Assembly: GCF_001514285.1 (NCBI RefSeq)
Contig: NZ_KQ949036.1
Location: 124,001-188,000, forward strand
Length of the DNA stretch: 64,000 bases
Direction of reading: 5' to 3'
Source: Streptomyces sp. DSM 15324
Lineage (GTDB): Bacteria; Actinomycetota; Actinomycetes; Streptomycetales; Streptomycetaceae
The notes beneath the pieces are model-generated. The model had not been told where the DNA came from, made no database searches, and was given only the letters and a program-made list of their open reading frames with translations. Shown here piece after piece: positions 34,346-42,792 of this stretch (the first letter of the stretch is position 1; every line of letters begins with the position of its first letter). A program made the translations under genes and the position numbers.

Positions 34346-35971
34346 ATGGGCTTCGCGCGTGCGTGTTCGGTGGCACTGGTCGGCGTCGAGGGCGTCGTCG
34401 TCGAGGTCCAGGCGGACCTGGAGCCGGGGGTGGCGGCGTTCACCCTGGTGGGCCTGCCGGACAAGAGCCTGACGGAGAGCAGGGACCGGGTGCGGGCGGC
34501 GGTCGTGAACTCGGGAGCCGAGTGGCCGCAGAAGAAACTCACCGTCGGACTCAGCCCGGCGTCGGTGCCCAAGGCCGGAAGCGGCTTCGACCTGGCCGTC
34601 GCCTGCGCCGTACTCGGCGCGGCGGAGCGGATCGACCCCCGGGTCCTCGCCGACATCGTGATGATCGGGGAGCTCGGGCTGGACGGCCGGGTCCGCCCGG
34701 TCCGGGGCATCCTGCCCGCCGTGCTGGCCGCGGCCGAAGCGGGCTACGAACAGGTCGTCGTGCCCGAGTGCGCGGCGGCCGAGGCCTCGCTGGTGCCGGG
34801 CGTCTCCGTGCTCGGCGTGCGCAGCCTGCGCCAGCTGATCGCGGTCCTCGCGGACGAACCCGTCCCCGAGGAGGAACCGGACGACCCGGGCCGCCCGGAT
34901 CCCCTCCTCGCCGGTCTGCGCATGCCCGGCACCGGCGCCGCCACGGGCATGCACAGCCTCGGCGCCGCCCACCACGACCAGGGGCACGATCTCGCCGACG
35001 TGGTGGGCCAGCGCTCGGCACGGACCGCGGTGGAAGTCGCCGCGGCCGGTGGCCACCACCTCTTCCTGGAAGGACCGCCGGGGGCGGGCAAGACCATGCT
35101 CGCGGAGCGGCTGCCGGCCGTCCTGCCCCCGCTGACCAGGGAGGACTCCCTGGAGGTCACCGCGGTCCACTCGATCGCCGGGCTCCTGCCACCGGGCAAA
35201 CCGCTGATCGACGCGGCCCCGTACTGCGCCCCGCACCACTCGGCCACCATGCAGTCCCTGGTCGGCGGCGGGCCGGGGTTCGCCCGTCCCGGCGCCGTCT
35301 CCCTCGCCCACCGGGGCGTGCTCTTTCTGGACGAGGCCCCCGAATTCAGCACCCAGACCCTGGACGCCCTGCGGCAGCCCCTGGAGGCGGGCCATGTCGT
35401 GATCGCCCGTAGTGCGGGCGTGGTGCGCTTCCCGGCGCGCTTCCTGATGGTGCTCGCCGCCAACCCCTGCCCCTGCGGCCGCTTCTCGCAGCGCGACACC
35501 CTGTGCGAGTGCCCGCCCTCGGCGATCCGCCGCTACCACGCCCGGCTTTCCGGACCCCTCCTCGACCGGGTCGACCTGCGGGTCGAGGTGGACCCCGTCG
35601 GCCGGCACGAGCTCGCTCACCGCGGTCCCGGAGGCGAGTCCACGGCGACGGTGGCCGACCGGGTCCGGGCCGCGCGCGAGCGGGCGGCGGCCCGGCTCGC
35701 CGGCACCCCCTGGCGGACCAACAGCGAGGTGCCGGGACGCGAGCTGCGCAGCCGCTGGCACGCGCGGTCCGGCGCGATGGACGAGGCCGAGCGGAACCTG
35801 GAGCGGGGGGTGCTCACCGCGCGCGGGCTCGACCGCGTCCTGCGGGTCGCTTGGACCGTCGCCGACCTCGTCGGCCACGACCGGCCCGACGCCACCGATG
35901 TCGCCCTCGCCCTGCAACTGCGGACCGGGGTCCCGCGCGGTGTGCCGATGGCTCTCGGGGCCCGGGCATGA
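34346..35971 (+). CDS. YifB/ComM-family Mg-chelatase-like AAA+ ATPase
   Basis: This 541-aa protein has an N-terminal Lon-protease-like domain (FARACSVALVGVEGVVVEVQ, LPDKSLTESRDRVRAAV), a central AAA+ ATPase with Walker A GPPGAGKTMLAERLP, Walker B VLFLDEAPEFS and sensor MVLAANPCPCG, and a C-terminal Mg-chelatase-like domain ending in the YHARLSGPLLDRVDLRVEV region. In naturally competent bacteria ComM aids branch migration during transformation. Streptomyces is not known to be naturally competent, so the role here is unclear. Its stop overlaps the dprA start by 4 bp (ATGA). Confidence 0.92.
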   Translation: MGFARACSVALVGVEGVVVEVQADLEPGVAAFTLVGLPDKSLTESRDRVRAAVVNSGAEWPQKKLTVGLSPASVPKAGSGFDLAVACAVLGAAERIDPRVLADIVMIGELGLDGRVRPVRGILPAVLAAAEAGYEQVVVPECAAAEASLVPGVSVLGVRSLRQLIAVLADEPVPEEEPDDPGRPDPLLAGLRMPGTGAATGMHSLGAAHHDQGHDLADVVGQRSARTAVEVAAAGGHHLFLEGPPGAGKTMLAERLPAVLPPLTREDSLEVTAVHSIAGLLPPGKPLIDAAPYCAPHHSATMQSLVGGGPGFARPGAVSLAHRGVLFLDEAPEFSTQTLDALRQPLEAGHVVIARSAGVVRFPARFLMVLAANPCPCGRFSQRDTLCECPPSAIRRYHARLSGPLLDRVDLRVEVDPVGRHELAHRGPGGESTATVADRVRAARERAAARLAGTPWRTNSEVPGRELRSRWHARSGAMDEAERNLERGVLTARGLDRVLRVAWTVADLVGHDRPDATDVALALQLRTGVPRGVPMALGARA

Positions 35972-37128
35972 ACCGCACCGGCGAGCCCGACTCCGACCGC
36001 CTCGCCCGGGTCTTCCTCTCCCGCGTGTTCGAGCCCGGCGACGAGGTCGGGGGGCGGTGGGTGCGGGAGTGGGGGTGCGCGGAGGTGGTGCGGCGGTTGC
36101 GGGAGCGCCGGGAGCCGCCCCCCGGGACGGGCGAGCGGCGGTGGGCGGGGCTCAGGGCACGGGCCGCGGCGGCCGGACCGGAGCGGGACCTGGCGGTGGC
36201 CGAGGCCGCCGGGGTGCGGTTCCTGTGCCCCGGGGACACGGAGTGGCCCGGCACCCTGGACGACCTCGGGGACGCCCGCCCGCTCGGGCTGTGGGTGCGG
36301 GGCCGGCCCAGCCTGCGGATGTGGGGCCTGCGCTCGGTCGCCGTGGTCGGCGCCCGCGCCTGCACGGAGTACGGCGCCCACATGGCCGCCACCCTCGCCG
36401 CGGGCCTCGCCGAGCGCGGCTGGGTGGTGGTCTCCGGCGGCGCCTACGGCGTGGACGGCGCCGCCCACCGGGGCGCCCTCGGCGCCGGCGGCGCCACCGT
36501 CGCCGTCCTGGCCTGCGGGGTCGACCGGCCCTACCCGCGCGGCCACACCGAGCTGATCAACCGGGTCGCCGAGCAGGGACTGGTCGTGGGGGAGCTGCCG
36601 CCGGGGGACCATCCGACGCCCAGCAGATTCGTCCTGCGCAACCGGGTGATCGCCGCGCTCACCCGCGGCACCGTGGTCGTCGAGGCCGCCCACCGCAGCG
36701 GCTCCCTCGTCACCGCACGGGCGGCCCAGCGGCTCGGCCGGCACACCATGGGCGTCCCCGGTCCCGCGACCAGCGGACTGTCCGCCGGGGTGCACGAGCT
36801 GCTGCGCGGCGAGGCCGAACTCGTCACCGACGCCGCGGAAGTCGTCGAACTCGTCGGTGACATGGGCGAACTCGCCCCCGCCCGCCGCGGCCCCGTCCTC
36901 CCGCGCGACCTCCTGGAGCCCGGCGCCCGCCGCGTCCTCGCGGCGCTCCCCGCCCGCCGCCCCGCCCGCGCCGAGGAGATCGCCCGCGGCGCCGGGACCA
37001 CCCCGGACGACGCGATCGCGAGGCTGTACGAACTCAGGGCACTCGGTTACGTCGAACGACACGGCGACGGCTGGAAGTTGACACGCCAGGCGATCGTCTC
37101 CGTTCGAGGGGCTCCCGGGTCGTCCTGA
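35968..37128 (+). CDS. dprA: DNA-processing protein DprA/Smf
   Basis: This 386-aa protein of the DprA/Smf family loads RecA on single-stranded DNA. The Rossmann-like core has SVAVVGARACTEYGA, VVSGGAYGVDGAAHRGAL, VLACGVDRPYPRGHTEL and the family's ATGVPGPAT-like VPGPATSGLSAG. A C-terminal winged helix (ARAEEIARGAGTTPDDAIAR) is present. The start overlaps the preceding ATPase gene. The N-terminal 80 residues are Glu/Arg-rich and less conserved. Confidence 0.94.
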   Translation: MNRTGEPDSDRLARVFLSRVFEPGDEVGGRWVREWGCAEVVRRLRERREPPPGTGERRWAGLRARAAAAGPERDLAVAEAAGVRFLCPGDTEWPGTLDDLGDARPLGLWVRGRPSLRMWGLRSVAVVGARACTEYGAHMAATLAAGLAERGWVVVSGGAYGVDGAAHRGALGAGGATVAVLACGVDRPYPRGHTELINRVAEQGLVVGELPPGDHPTPSRFVLRNRVIAALTRGTVVVEAAHRSGSLVTARAAQRLGRHTMGVPGPATSGLSAGVHELLRGEAELVTDAAEVVELVGDMGELAPARRGPVLPRDLLEPGARRVLAALPARRPARAEEIARGAGTTPDDAIARLYELRALGYVERHGDGWKLTRQAIVSVRGAPGSS

Positions 37129-37184
37129 GCGACGGTGTTCGGCCGTCCGGGGGAACGCCGAAGGCCTTGCGGTTTCGGCCGAGT

Positions 37185-37197
37185 TGACGCCGCGCGA
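37185..37197. promoter_or_regulatory. BldD-like box upstream of whiG
   Basis: This 13-bp sequence, TGACGCCGCGCGA, agrees at 7 of 9 fixed positions with TnACnCWGnGTnA, 217 bp before the whiG ATG. BldD-c-di-GMP is known to repress whiG in other streptomycetes. The match is by eye and degenerate. Confidence 0.4.
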
Positions 37198-37413
37198 GGG
37201 TCACCCGACGCCACCTCCGCGACCCGGCGGGGCGGTCGGCGGAACGTATCTGCGTACCCGCGCGGACCCGCTCTTCGCGCACCGCGACACTCCAGTCACG
37301 CTACGCTCACGAGGATTCCGGTACGAAACGGCAGCAGAGCGACTTCAGACCAGCAGGACACCCAGGTACCCCCGACTCCACGTACTTCACGGCAGAACGG
37401 CACAAGGCGACGA

Positions 37414-38256
37414 ATGCCCCAGCACACCTCCGGGTCCGACCGGGCGGCGGTCCCCCCAGCCGCCCGCGACGGTGGCAGCGTGCGGCCGCCCGCTCCCTCG
37501 ACGCTCGACGAGCTGTGGCGGTCGTACAAGGCGACGGGGGACGAGCGGCTGCGGGAGCAGCTGATCCTGCACTACTCGCCGCTGGTCAAATACGTGGCCG
37601 GCCGGGTGAGCGTCGGTCTGCCGCCCAATGTGGAACAGGCCGACTTCGTCTCCTCGGGGATCTTCGGGCTGATCGACGCGATCGAGAAGTTCGACCTCGA
37701 CCGGGAGATCAAGTTCGAGACGTACGCGATCACCCGTATCCGGGGCGCCATGATCGACGAGCTGCGTGCGCTCGACTGGATCCCCCGGTCGGTGCGGCAG
37801 AAGGCGCGCAACGTCGAGCGGGCGTACGCGACGCTGGAGGCACGGCTGCGGCGGACCCCCACGGAGGGCGAGGTGGCCGCCGAGATGGGCATCGGCGTCG
37901 ACGAGCTGCACGCCGTCTTCAGCCAGCTCTCGCTCGCCAACGTGGTCGCCCTGGAGGAACTGCTGCACGTCGGCGACGAGGGCGGCGACGGGCTCAGCTT
38001 CATGGACACCCTGGAGGACACCGCCGCGGACAACCCCGTGGAGGTGGCGGAGGACCGCGAGCTGCGACGCTTCCTGGCCCGGGCGATCAACACCCTGCCC
38101 GACCGCGAGAAGACCGTCGTCACGCTCTACTACTACGAGGGCCTGACCCTCGCGGAGATCGGCAACGTGCTCGGGGTCACCGAGAGCCGGGTCAGCCAGA
38201 TCCACACCAAGTCGGTGCTCCAGCTGCGCGCGAAACTGGCGAGCTTCGGTCGCTGA
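37414..38256 (+). CDS. whiG: Sporulation sigma factor WhiG (FliA-type)
   Basis: This 280-aa sigma factor of the FliA/sigma-28 type commits aerial hyphae to sporulation by driving whiH and whiI. Conserved region 2 includes LKYVAGRV-type LVKYVAGRVSVGLPPNV, FDLDREIKFETYAITRIRGAM and DWIPRSVRQKAR. Regions 3 and 4 are intact, ending LTLAEIGNVLGVTESRVSQIHTKSVLQLRAKL. I chose the ATG at 37414 (MPQHTSGSDR), which gives the known WhiG length. The frame is open to 37135, but that N-terminal extension is low-complexity. The upstream 285 bp holds the promoter. Confidence 0.97.
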   Translation: MPQHTSGSDRAAVPPAARDGGSVRPPAPSTLDELWRSYKATGDERLREQLILHYSPLVKYVAGRVSVGLPPNVEQADFVSSGIFGLIDAIEKFDLDREIKFETYAITRIRGAMIDELRALDWIPRSVRQKARNVERAYATLEARLRRTPTEGEVAAEMGIGVDELHAVFSQLSLANVVALEELLHVGDEGGDGLSFMDTLEDTAADNPVEVAEDRELRRFLARAINTLPDREKTVVTLYYYEGLTLAEIGNVLGVTESRVSQIHTKSVLQLRAKLASFGR

Positions 38257-38330
38257 CCGGGACAGCTGACCGGGACAACGGGCGGCGGAGCGGGCGCAGT
38301 CACTCCCGTACGGCGGGGAGCGTCCGTAAA

Positions 38331-38921
38331 GTGGTCGGCGTGCCAAGGATTCGAGCGGCCTCCGTGGCCGAGCACCGGTCGATGCAGCGTGCCGCCCTGC
38401 TGGACGCGGCACGCTCTCTGTTGTCCGAGGGTGGGACGGAGGCGCTGACCTTCCCCGCGCTGGCCGAGCGGACGGGGCTCGCCCGCTCCTCCGTCTACGA
38501 GTACTTCCGCTCGCGGGCGGCCGTGGTCGAGGAGCTGTGCGAGGTCGACTTCCCCGTATGGGCGGCGGAGGTCGAGGCGGCGATGACCGCCGCCGACGGG
38601 CCGCGGGCCCAGGTCGAGGCCTATGTGCGGCGGCAGTTGGCGCTGGTCGGGGACCGGCGGCACCGGGCCGTGGTGGCGATCTCGGCCAGCGAACTGGACG
38701 CCGGCGCCCGGGAGAAGATCCGCGCCGCGCACGGGGCGCTGGTGGCGATGATCGTGGACGCGCTGGCGGAGATGGGGCATGCCGAGCCCCGGCTGGCGGC
38801 GATGCTGGTCCAGGGGGTCGTGGACTCGGCGGTGCGCAGGATCGAGCTGGGGGCCGCGGAGGCGCCGGAGACGATCACCGAGGCCGCGGTGCGGATGGTC
38901 CTGCGGGGCGTCTGCGGCTGA
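38331..38921 (+). CDS. TetR-family transcriptional regulator
   Basis: This 196-aa repressor has an N-terminal TetR helix-turn-helix, RAALLDAARSLLSEGGTEALTFPALAERTGLARSSVYEYFRSRAAVVEEL. The C-terminal ligand-binding half is helical. The start is GTG 38331, with GGGGAG about 10 nt upstream; a second GTG at 38340 is also possible. It follows whiG by 74 bp in the same direction. Its 3' 301 bp overlap the antisense M23 peptidase frame. The ligand and targets are unknown. Confidence 0.87.
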   Translation: MVGVPRIRAASVAEHRSMQRAALLDAARSLLSEGGTEALTFPALAERTGLARSSVYEYFRSRAAVVEELCEVDFPVWAAEVEAAMTAADGPRAQVEAYVRRQLALVGDRRHRAVVAISASELDAGAREKIRAAHGALVAMIVDALAEMGHAEPRLAAMLVQGVVDSAVRRIELGAAEAPETITEAAVRMVLRGVCG

Positions 38922-39463
38922 GCCGCGAGCGGGAGCAGCCGGGCCGGACCTCTCCGCAGGAGCCGGGGCGGCAGCAGGCCGAGTGGGTTCAGGTAGGCCC
39001 GGGCCCGCCGCAGGCCCCAGTGCAGACAGGTGGTCGCGCAGTGGGAGCCCGCGGGTTCCAGTTCGGCGATCACCTCACCCGCGGCCACCTCGGCGCCCTT
39101 GCGGACCAGGGGCCGTACCGGCTCGTACGTCGTTCTGAGGTCCGTGCCCGTCAGCTCCACCGACACCACGCCCCGTCCCGCGACCCGCCCCGCGTACGAC
39201 ACGCGGCCCGCCGCCACCGCGCGGACCGGGGTGCCGGGTGCGGACGCCAGGTCGACCCCGCGGTGGCCGCGGGCGTAGGGCGTCGCCGGCGGCTCCCAGC
39301 CGCGGAGCACCGGCGGGCGGGTGCCCACCGGCCAGGTCCGGGCGATCGCCGGGGGGCGCGGGGGGTGGTCCGGGGGACCGGGTGGGGTGTCCGCCCAGGC
39401 CGGCAGGGCCGTCAGGACGAACAACAGGAGCAACAGCAGGCAGGTGCGGCGCGGCGCGTTCAT
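38621..39463 (-). CDS. Secreted M23-family peptidase (LytM/peptidoglycan DD-endopeptidase type)
   Basis: This 280-aa exported protein has a signal peptide (LLLLLLFVLTALPAWA, cleavage after AWA) and an M23 domain at about 40-170. Zinc-binding HRGVDLAS and CLHWGLRRARAYLNPL are visible, the latter the actinobacterial form of the HxH motif. M23 enzymes cleave peptidoglycan cross-links. The conserved domain ends near LLPPRLLRRGPARL. The remaining about 100 residues are Ser/Ala/Thr/Arg-rich, run antisense through the TetR gene and look like read-through, so the original stop may have been lost. Confidence 0.8.
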   Translation of the reverse strand: MNAPRRTCLLLLLLFVLTALPAWADTPPGPPDHPPRPPAIARTWPVGTRPPVLRGWEPPATPYARGHRGVDLASAPGTPVRAVAAGRVSYAGRVAGRGVVSVELTGTDLRTTYEPVRPLVRKGAEVAAGEVIAELEPAGSHCATTCLHWGLRRARAYLNPLGLLPPRLLRRGPARLLPLAAQPQTPRRTIRTAASVIVSGASAAPSSILRTAESTTPWTSIAASRGSACPISASASTIIATSAPCAARIFSRAPASSSLAEIATTARCRRSPTSANCRRT

Positions 39464-39744
39464 GGGAGAACCGTCCCGCGGCCGCGCCGATCACGTCCGG
39501 GCCTGTGGACAACCCGCCGGTTGTGGAGAGCGGCGTCACCCGGTGCCCCGTCGGTCCCGTACACTTCTTCTGGCGATCCGGGTCACCGGGTCGACTTCGC
39601 ACGCCCCGGTATCGGGAGCCCGGCCCAGGTCGGTCCTCCGGTATCCGCGCCCCTCGGTCCTTCGTGGCTCGGCGCACCGCGGGCGTCAGGCGCGGGAGCC
39701 GTCCGGTTCCCGCGGCACAACCGAGAAACCCAAGGAGAACGGCC

Positions 39745-40671
39745 ATGGCCGTCGTCACGATGCGGGAGCTGCTGGAGAGCGGCGTCCACTTCGGTCACCA
39801 GACCCGTCGCTGGAACCCGAAGATGAAGCGCTTCATCTTCACCGAGCGCAACGGCATCTACATCATCGACCTGCTCCAGTCGCTGTCGTACATCGACCGC
39901 GCCTTCGAGTTCGTCAAGGAGACCGTCGCCCACGGCGGCACCGTCATGTTCGTCGGCACGAAGAAGCAGGCGCAGGAGGCCATCGCCGAGCAGGCCACCC
40001 GCGTCGGCATGCCCTACGTCAACCAGCGCTGGCTGGGCGGCATGCTCACCAACTTCTCCACCGTCTACAAGCGTCTGCAGCGCCTCAAGGAGCTGGAGCA
40101 GATCGACTTCGAGGACGTCGCCGCGTCCGGTCTGACCAAGAAGGAGCTTCTCGTGCTCTCGCGCGAGAAGGCCAAGCTGGAGAAGACCCTCGGCGGTATC
40201 CGCGAGATGTCCAAGGTTCCCAGCGCCGTCTGGATCGTGGACACCAAGAAGGAGCACATCGCGGTCGGCGAGGCCCGGAAGCTCAACATCCCGGTCGTCG
40301 CCATCCTCGACACGAACTGCGACCCCGACGAGGTCGACTACAAGATCCCGGGCAACGACGACGCGATCCGCTCCGTCACCCTGCTCACCCGTGTGATCGC
40401 CGACGCCGTCGCCGAGGGCCTCATCGCCCGCTCCGGCGTCGCCACCGGCGACAAGGGTGAGAAGGCCGCGGGCGAGCCGCTCGCCGAGTGGGAGCGCGAC
40501 CTGCTCGAGGGCGAGAAGAAGGCCGACGAGGCTCCGGCCGCCGAGGCCCCCGCCGCTGAGGCTCCCGCCGCCGAGGCCCCCGCCGCTGAGGCTCCGGCCG
40601 CCGAGGCCCCCGCCGCCGAGGCGACCGAGGCCCCCGCCGAGGCTCCGGCCGCGGACGCCGAGCAGGCCTGA
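39745..40671 (+). CDS. rpsB: 30S ribosomal protein S2
   Basis: This 308-aa small-subunit protein is needed to bind S1 or start-site mRNA. The family N-terminus MAVVTMRELLESGVHFGHQTRRWNPKM is present, and the core runs to about residue 240 (DDAIRSVTLLTRVIADAVAEGL). A C-terminal Ala/Glu/Pro repeat tail follows (EAPAAEAPAAE...). The ribosome site AAGGAG (39732-39737) gives the ATG at 39745. The order rpsB-tsf-pyrH-frr-cdsA is the conserved bacterial one. Confidence 0.97.
   Translation: MAVVTMRELLESGVHFGHQTRRWNPKMKRFIFTERNGIYIIDLLQSLSYIDRAFEFVKETVAHGGTVMFVGTKKQAQEAIAEQATRVGMPYVNQRWLGGMLTNFSTVYKRLQRLKELEQIDFEDVAASGLTKKELLVLSREKAKLEKTLGGIREMSKVPSAVWIVDTKKEHIAVGEARKLNIPVVAILDTNCDPDEVDYKIPGNDDAIRSVTLLTRVIADAVAEGLIARSGVATGDKGEKAAGEPLAEWERDLLEGEKKADEAPAAEAPAAEAPAAEAPAAEAPAAEAPAAEATEAPAEAPAADAEQA
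40530..40662. repeat. Ala-Pro-Ala-Glu repeat tract in the rpsB 3' end
   Basis: GCCGAGGCCCCCGCC-like units repeat six or seven times, encoding (A/P)AAEAPAAE at the C-terminus of S2. The number of units is likely variable between strains. The tract lies outside the conserved S2 fold. Confidence 0.7.
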
Positions 40672-40690
40672 CCGTCCAGCGTCACGGTTG

Positions 40691-40727
40691 ACGGCGGGGG
40701 CGGCGACATCAAGTCCGCCCCCGCCGT
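40691..40727 (+). terminator. Hairpin between rpsB and tsf
   Basis: A 13-bp perfect stem, ACGGCGGGGGCGG (40691-40703) with CCGCCCCCGCCGT (40715-40727), around an 11-nt loop. No T-tract follows, so it may partly terminate or process the rpsB-tsf transcript. Confidence 0.62.
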
Positions 40728-40829
40728 TCACCCGTAGGTCGGCACAGAGTCGGAGAGCTCCTGCCCACTGGAGTTCCCAGACCGTGCAGATCTTCGATCT
40801 TCCAGACTTCGAGAAAGATTCACAGACTC

Positions 40830-41666
40830 ATGGCGAACTACACCGCCGCCGACGTCAAGAAGCTCCGTGAGCTCACCGGCGCCGGCATGATGGACTGCAA
40901 GAAGGCGCTGGACGAGGCCGAGGGCAACGTCGAGAAGGCCGTCGAGGCGCTCCGCATCAAGGGCCAGAAGGGCGTCGCCAAGCGCGAGGGCCGCTCCGCC
41001 GAGAACGGCGCCGTGGTCGCGATCATCGCCGACGACAACGCCTCCGGTGTCCTGGTCGAGCTGAAGTGCGAGACGGACTTCGTCGCCAAGGGCGAGAAGT
41101 TCCAGAGCGTCGCCAAGGCCATCGCCGACCACGTCGCCGCGACCTCCCCGGCCGACCTCGCCGCGCTCCTCGCCTCCGAGATCGAGGCCGGCAAGACCGT
41201 CCAGGCGTTCGTGGACGAGGCCAACGCCAACCTCGGCGAGAAGATCGTCCTGGACCGCTTCGCGCAGTTCAACGACGGTTTCGTCACCGCGTACCTGCAC
41301 CGCACGATGCCCGACCTGCCCCCGCAGATCGGCGTCCTCGTCGAGTTCGACAAGCCGAACGCCGAGGTCGCCCGCGGCGTCGCCCAGCACATCGCCGCCT
41401 TCGCGCCGAAGTACCTGGCCAAGGAGGACGTGCCGGCCGAGGTCGTCGAGTCCGAGCGCCGCATCGCCGAGGAGACCACCCGCGCCGAGGGCAAGCCCGA
41501 GGCCGCGATCGCCAAGATCGTCGAGGGTCGCCTCAACGGCTTCTTCAAGGACGCGACGCTGCTCGGTCAGCCGTACGCGCTCGACAACAAGAAGTCCGTC
41601 CAGAAGGTCCTGGACGAGGCCGGTGTCACCCTGAAGCGCTTCTCGCGCATCAAGGTCGGCATCTGA
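40830..41666 (+). CDS. tsf: Elongation factor Ts
   Basis: This 278-aa guanine-nucleotide exchange factor acts on EF-Tu. The N-terminal module is intact (YTAADVKKLRELTGAGMMDCKKALDEAEGN), as are the core TDFVAKG segments and the C-terminal VQKVLDEAGVTLKRFSRIKVGI. It follows rpsB by 158 bp, with the hairpin between them. The ATG at 40830 is the only reasonable start. Confidence 0.97.
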   Translation: MANYTAADVKKLRELTGAGMMDCKKALDEAEGNVEKAVEALRIKGQKGVAKREGRSAENGAVVAIIADDNASGVLVELKCETDFVAKGEKFQSVAKAIADHVAATSPADLAALLASEIEAGKTVQAFVDEANANLGEKIVLDRFAQFNDGFVTAYLHRTMPDLPPQIGVLVEFDKPNAEVARGVAQHIAAFAPKYLAKEDVPAEVVESERRIAEETTRAEGKPEAAIAKIVEGRLNGFFKDATLLGQPYALDNKKSVQKVLDEAGVTLKRFSRIKVGI

Positions 41667-41770
41667 GTCCGTACCGCGACGGACGCCCGGCCCCCTATAG
41701 GGTCGTAGGCAGTCGTCCCGGTACGCCGTCACGCGCGCGTGCGTGACGGACGACAGCAGATCTGACGAGG

Positions 41771-41820
41771 AGGCCATTGCCGCGCACGGGTTGCGAACGA
41801 CACCCCACCGGCAATGGCCT
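41771..41820 (+). promoter_or_regulatory. Long perfect hairpin in the pyrH leader
   Basis: AGGCCATTGCCG (41771-41782) pairs perfectly over 12 bp with CGGCAATGGCCT (41809-41820), with a 26-nt loop, and is followed by TCTTCG. It lies between tsf and pyrH, 38 bp before the pyrH ATG. It could be a tsf terminator with a relatively A/T-rich stem, or an attenuator for pyrH. A CCCTATAGGG palindrome upstream (41693-41702) contains a TATAGG -10-like sequence, suggesting a pyrH promoter and leader RNA. Confidence 0.65.
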
Positions 41821-41858
41821 TCTTCGTATGTGCACCACGTGAAAAGGCGGGATCTCCC

Positions 41859-42617
41859 ATGACCACCAAGGCCCAGAAGAGCGACGACGGCAAAGTACAC
41901 GGCCGGTTTCTGCTGAAGCTGTCCGGTGAGGCATTCTCCGGCGGTGGGGGCCTGGGCGTGGACCCCGACGTGGTGCACAAGATCGCCCGCGAGATCGCGG
42001 CCGTGGTGCGCGACGGCGCCGAGATCGCCGTTGTCATCGGCGGCGGCAACTTCTTCCGCGGCGCCGAGCTCCAGCAGCGCGGCATGGACCGCGCCCGCTC
42101 GGACTACATGGGCATGCTCGGCACGGTCATGAACTGCCTCGCCCTCCAGGACTTCCTGGAGAAGGAGGGCATCGACAGCCGCGTGCAGACCGCCATCACC
42201 ATGGGACAGGTCGCCGAGCCGTACATCCCGCTGCGGGCCGTGCGCCACCTGGAGAAGGGCCGCGTGGTCATCTTCGGCGCCGGTATGGGCATGCCGTACT
42301 TCTCCACCGACACCACCGCCGCCCAGCGAGCCCTGGAGATCGACGCCCAGGCGCTGCTCATGGGCAAGAACGGGGTCGACGGCGTCTACGACTCCGACCC
42401 CAAGACCAACCCCGCGGCCGTCAAGTTCGACGCCCTCGGCTACGGCGAGGTCATCACGCGCGACCTGAAGGTCGCCGACGCCACGGCCATCACGCTGTGC
42501 CGCGACAACAAGCTCCCCATCCTCGTCTTCGAGCTTCTGGCGGAGGGCAATATCGCCCGCGCCGTCAAGGGTGAGAAGATCGGCACGCTGGTGGGTGAGC
42601 AGGGCAGCCGGGGCTGA
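41859..42617 (+). CDS. pyrH: Uridylate kinase (UMP kinase)
   Basis: This 252-aa bacterial UMP kinase phosphorylates UMP to UDP in pyrimidine synthesis. Signatures are FLLKLSGEAF at the nucleotide site, VIGGGNFFRGAEL, YMGMLGTVMNCLAL and ALLMGKNGVDGVYDSDP. It is the hexameric amino-acid-kinase-fold type, usually GTP-activated and UTP-inhibited. I chose the ATG at 41859 (MTTKAQKSDD); the frame is open to 41814. A strong leader hairpin precedes it. Confidence 0.96.
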   Translation: MTTKAQKSDDGKVHGRFLLKLSGEAFSGGGGLGVDPDVVHKIAREIAAVVRDGAEIAVVIGGGNFFRGAELQQRGMDRARSDYMGMLGTVMNCLALQDFLEKEGIDSRVQTAITMGQVAEPYIPLRAVRHLEKGRVVIFGAGMGMPYFSTDTTAAQRALEIDAQALLMGKNGVDGVYDSDPKTNPAAVKFDALGYGEVITRDLKVADATAITLCRDNKLPILVFELLAEGNIARAVKGEKIGTLVGEQGSRG

Positions 42618-42792
42618 CCGGGCTGTCCCCGGGTTCGTACGACAACACCTGACCGGGGGACGGACCCCGGTCGGAGGATGGACAATGTCCTGCCGGACGG
42701 TAACCGTGCAGGAAGAAGACGCGACGCAGCCGGCCGCCGCCACCGACAGTGAACCGCAGCCGGGCCTTACTCAAGACACGCAGGAGCAAGTG

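Noticed and set aside
38340..38342. Alternative TetR start
   Set aside because: The GTG at 38340 is too far from GGGGAG (38315-38320); the GTG at 38331 has better spacing. It was not excluded completely.
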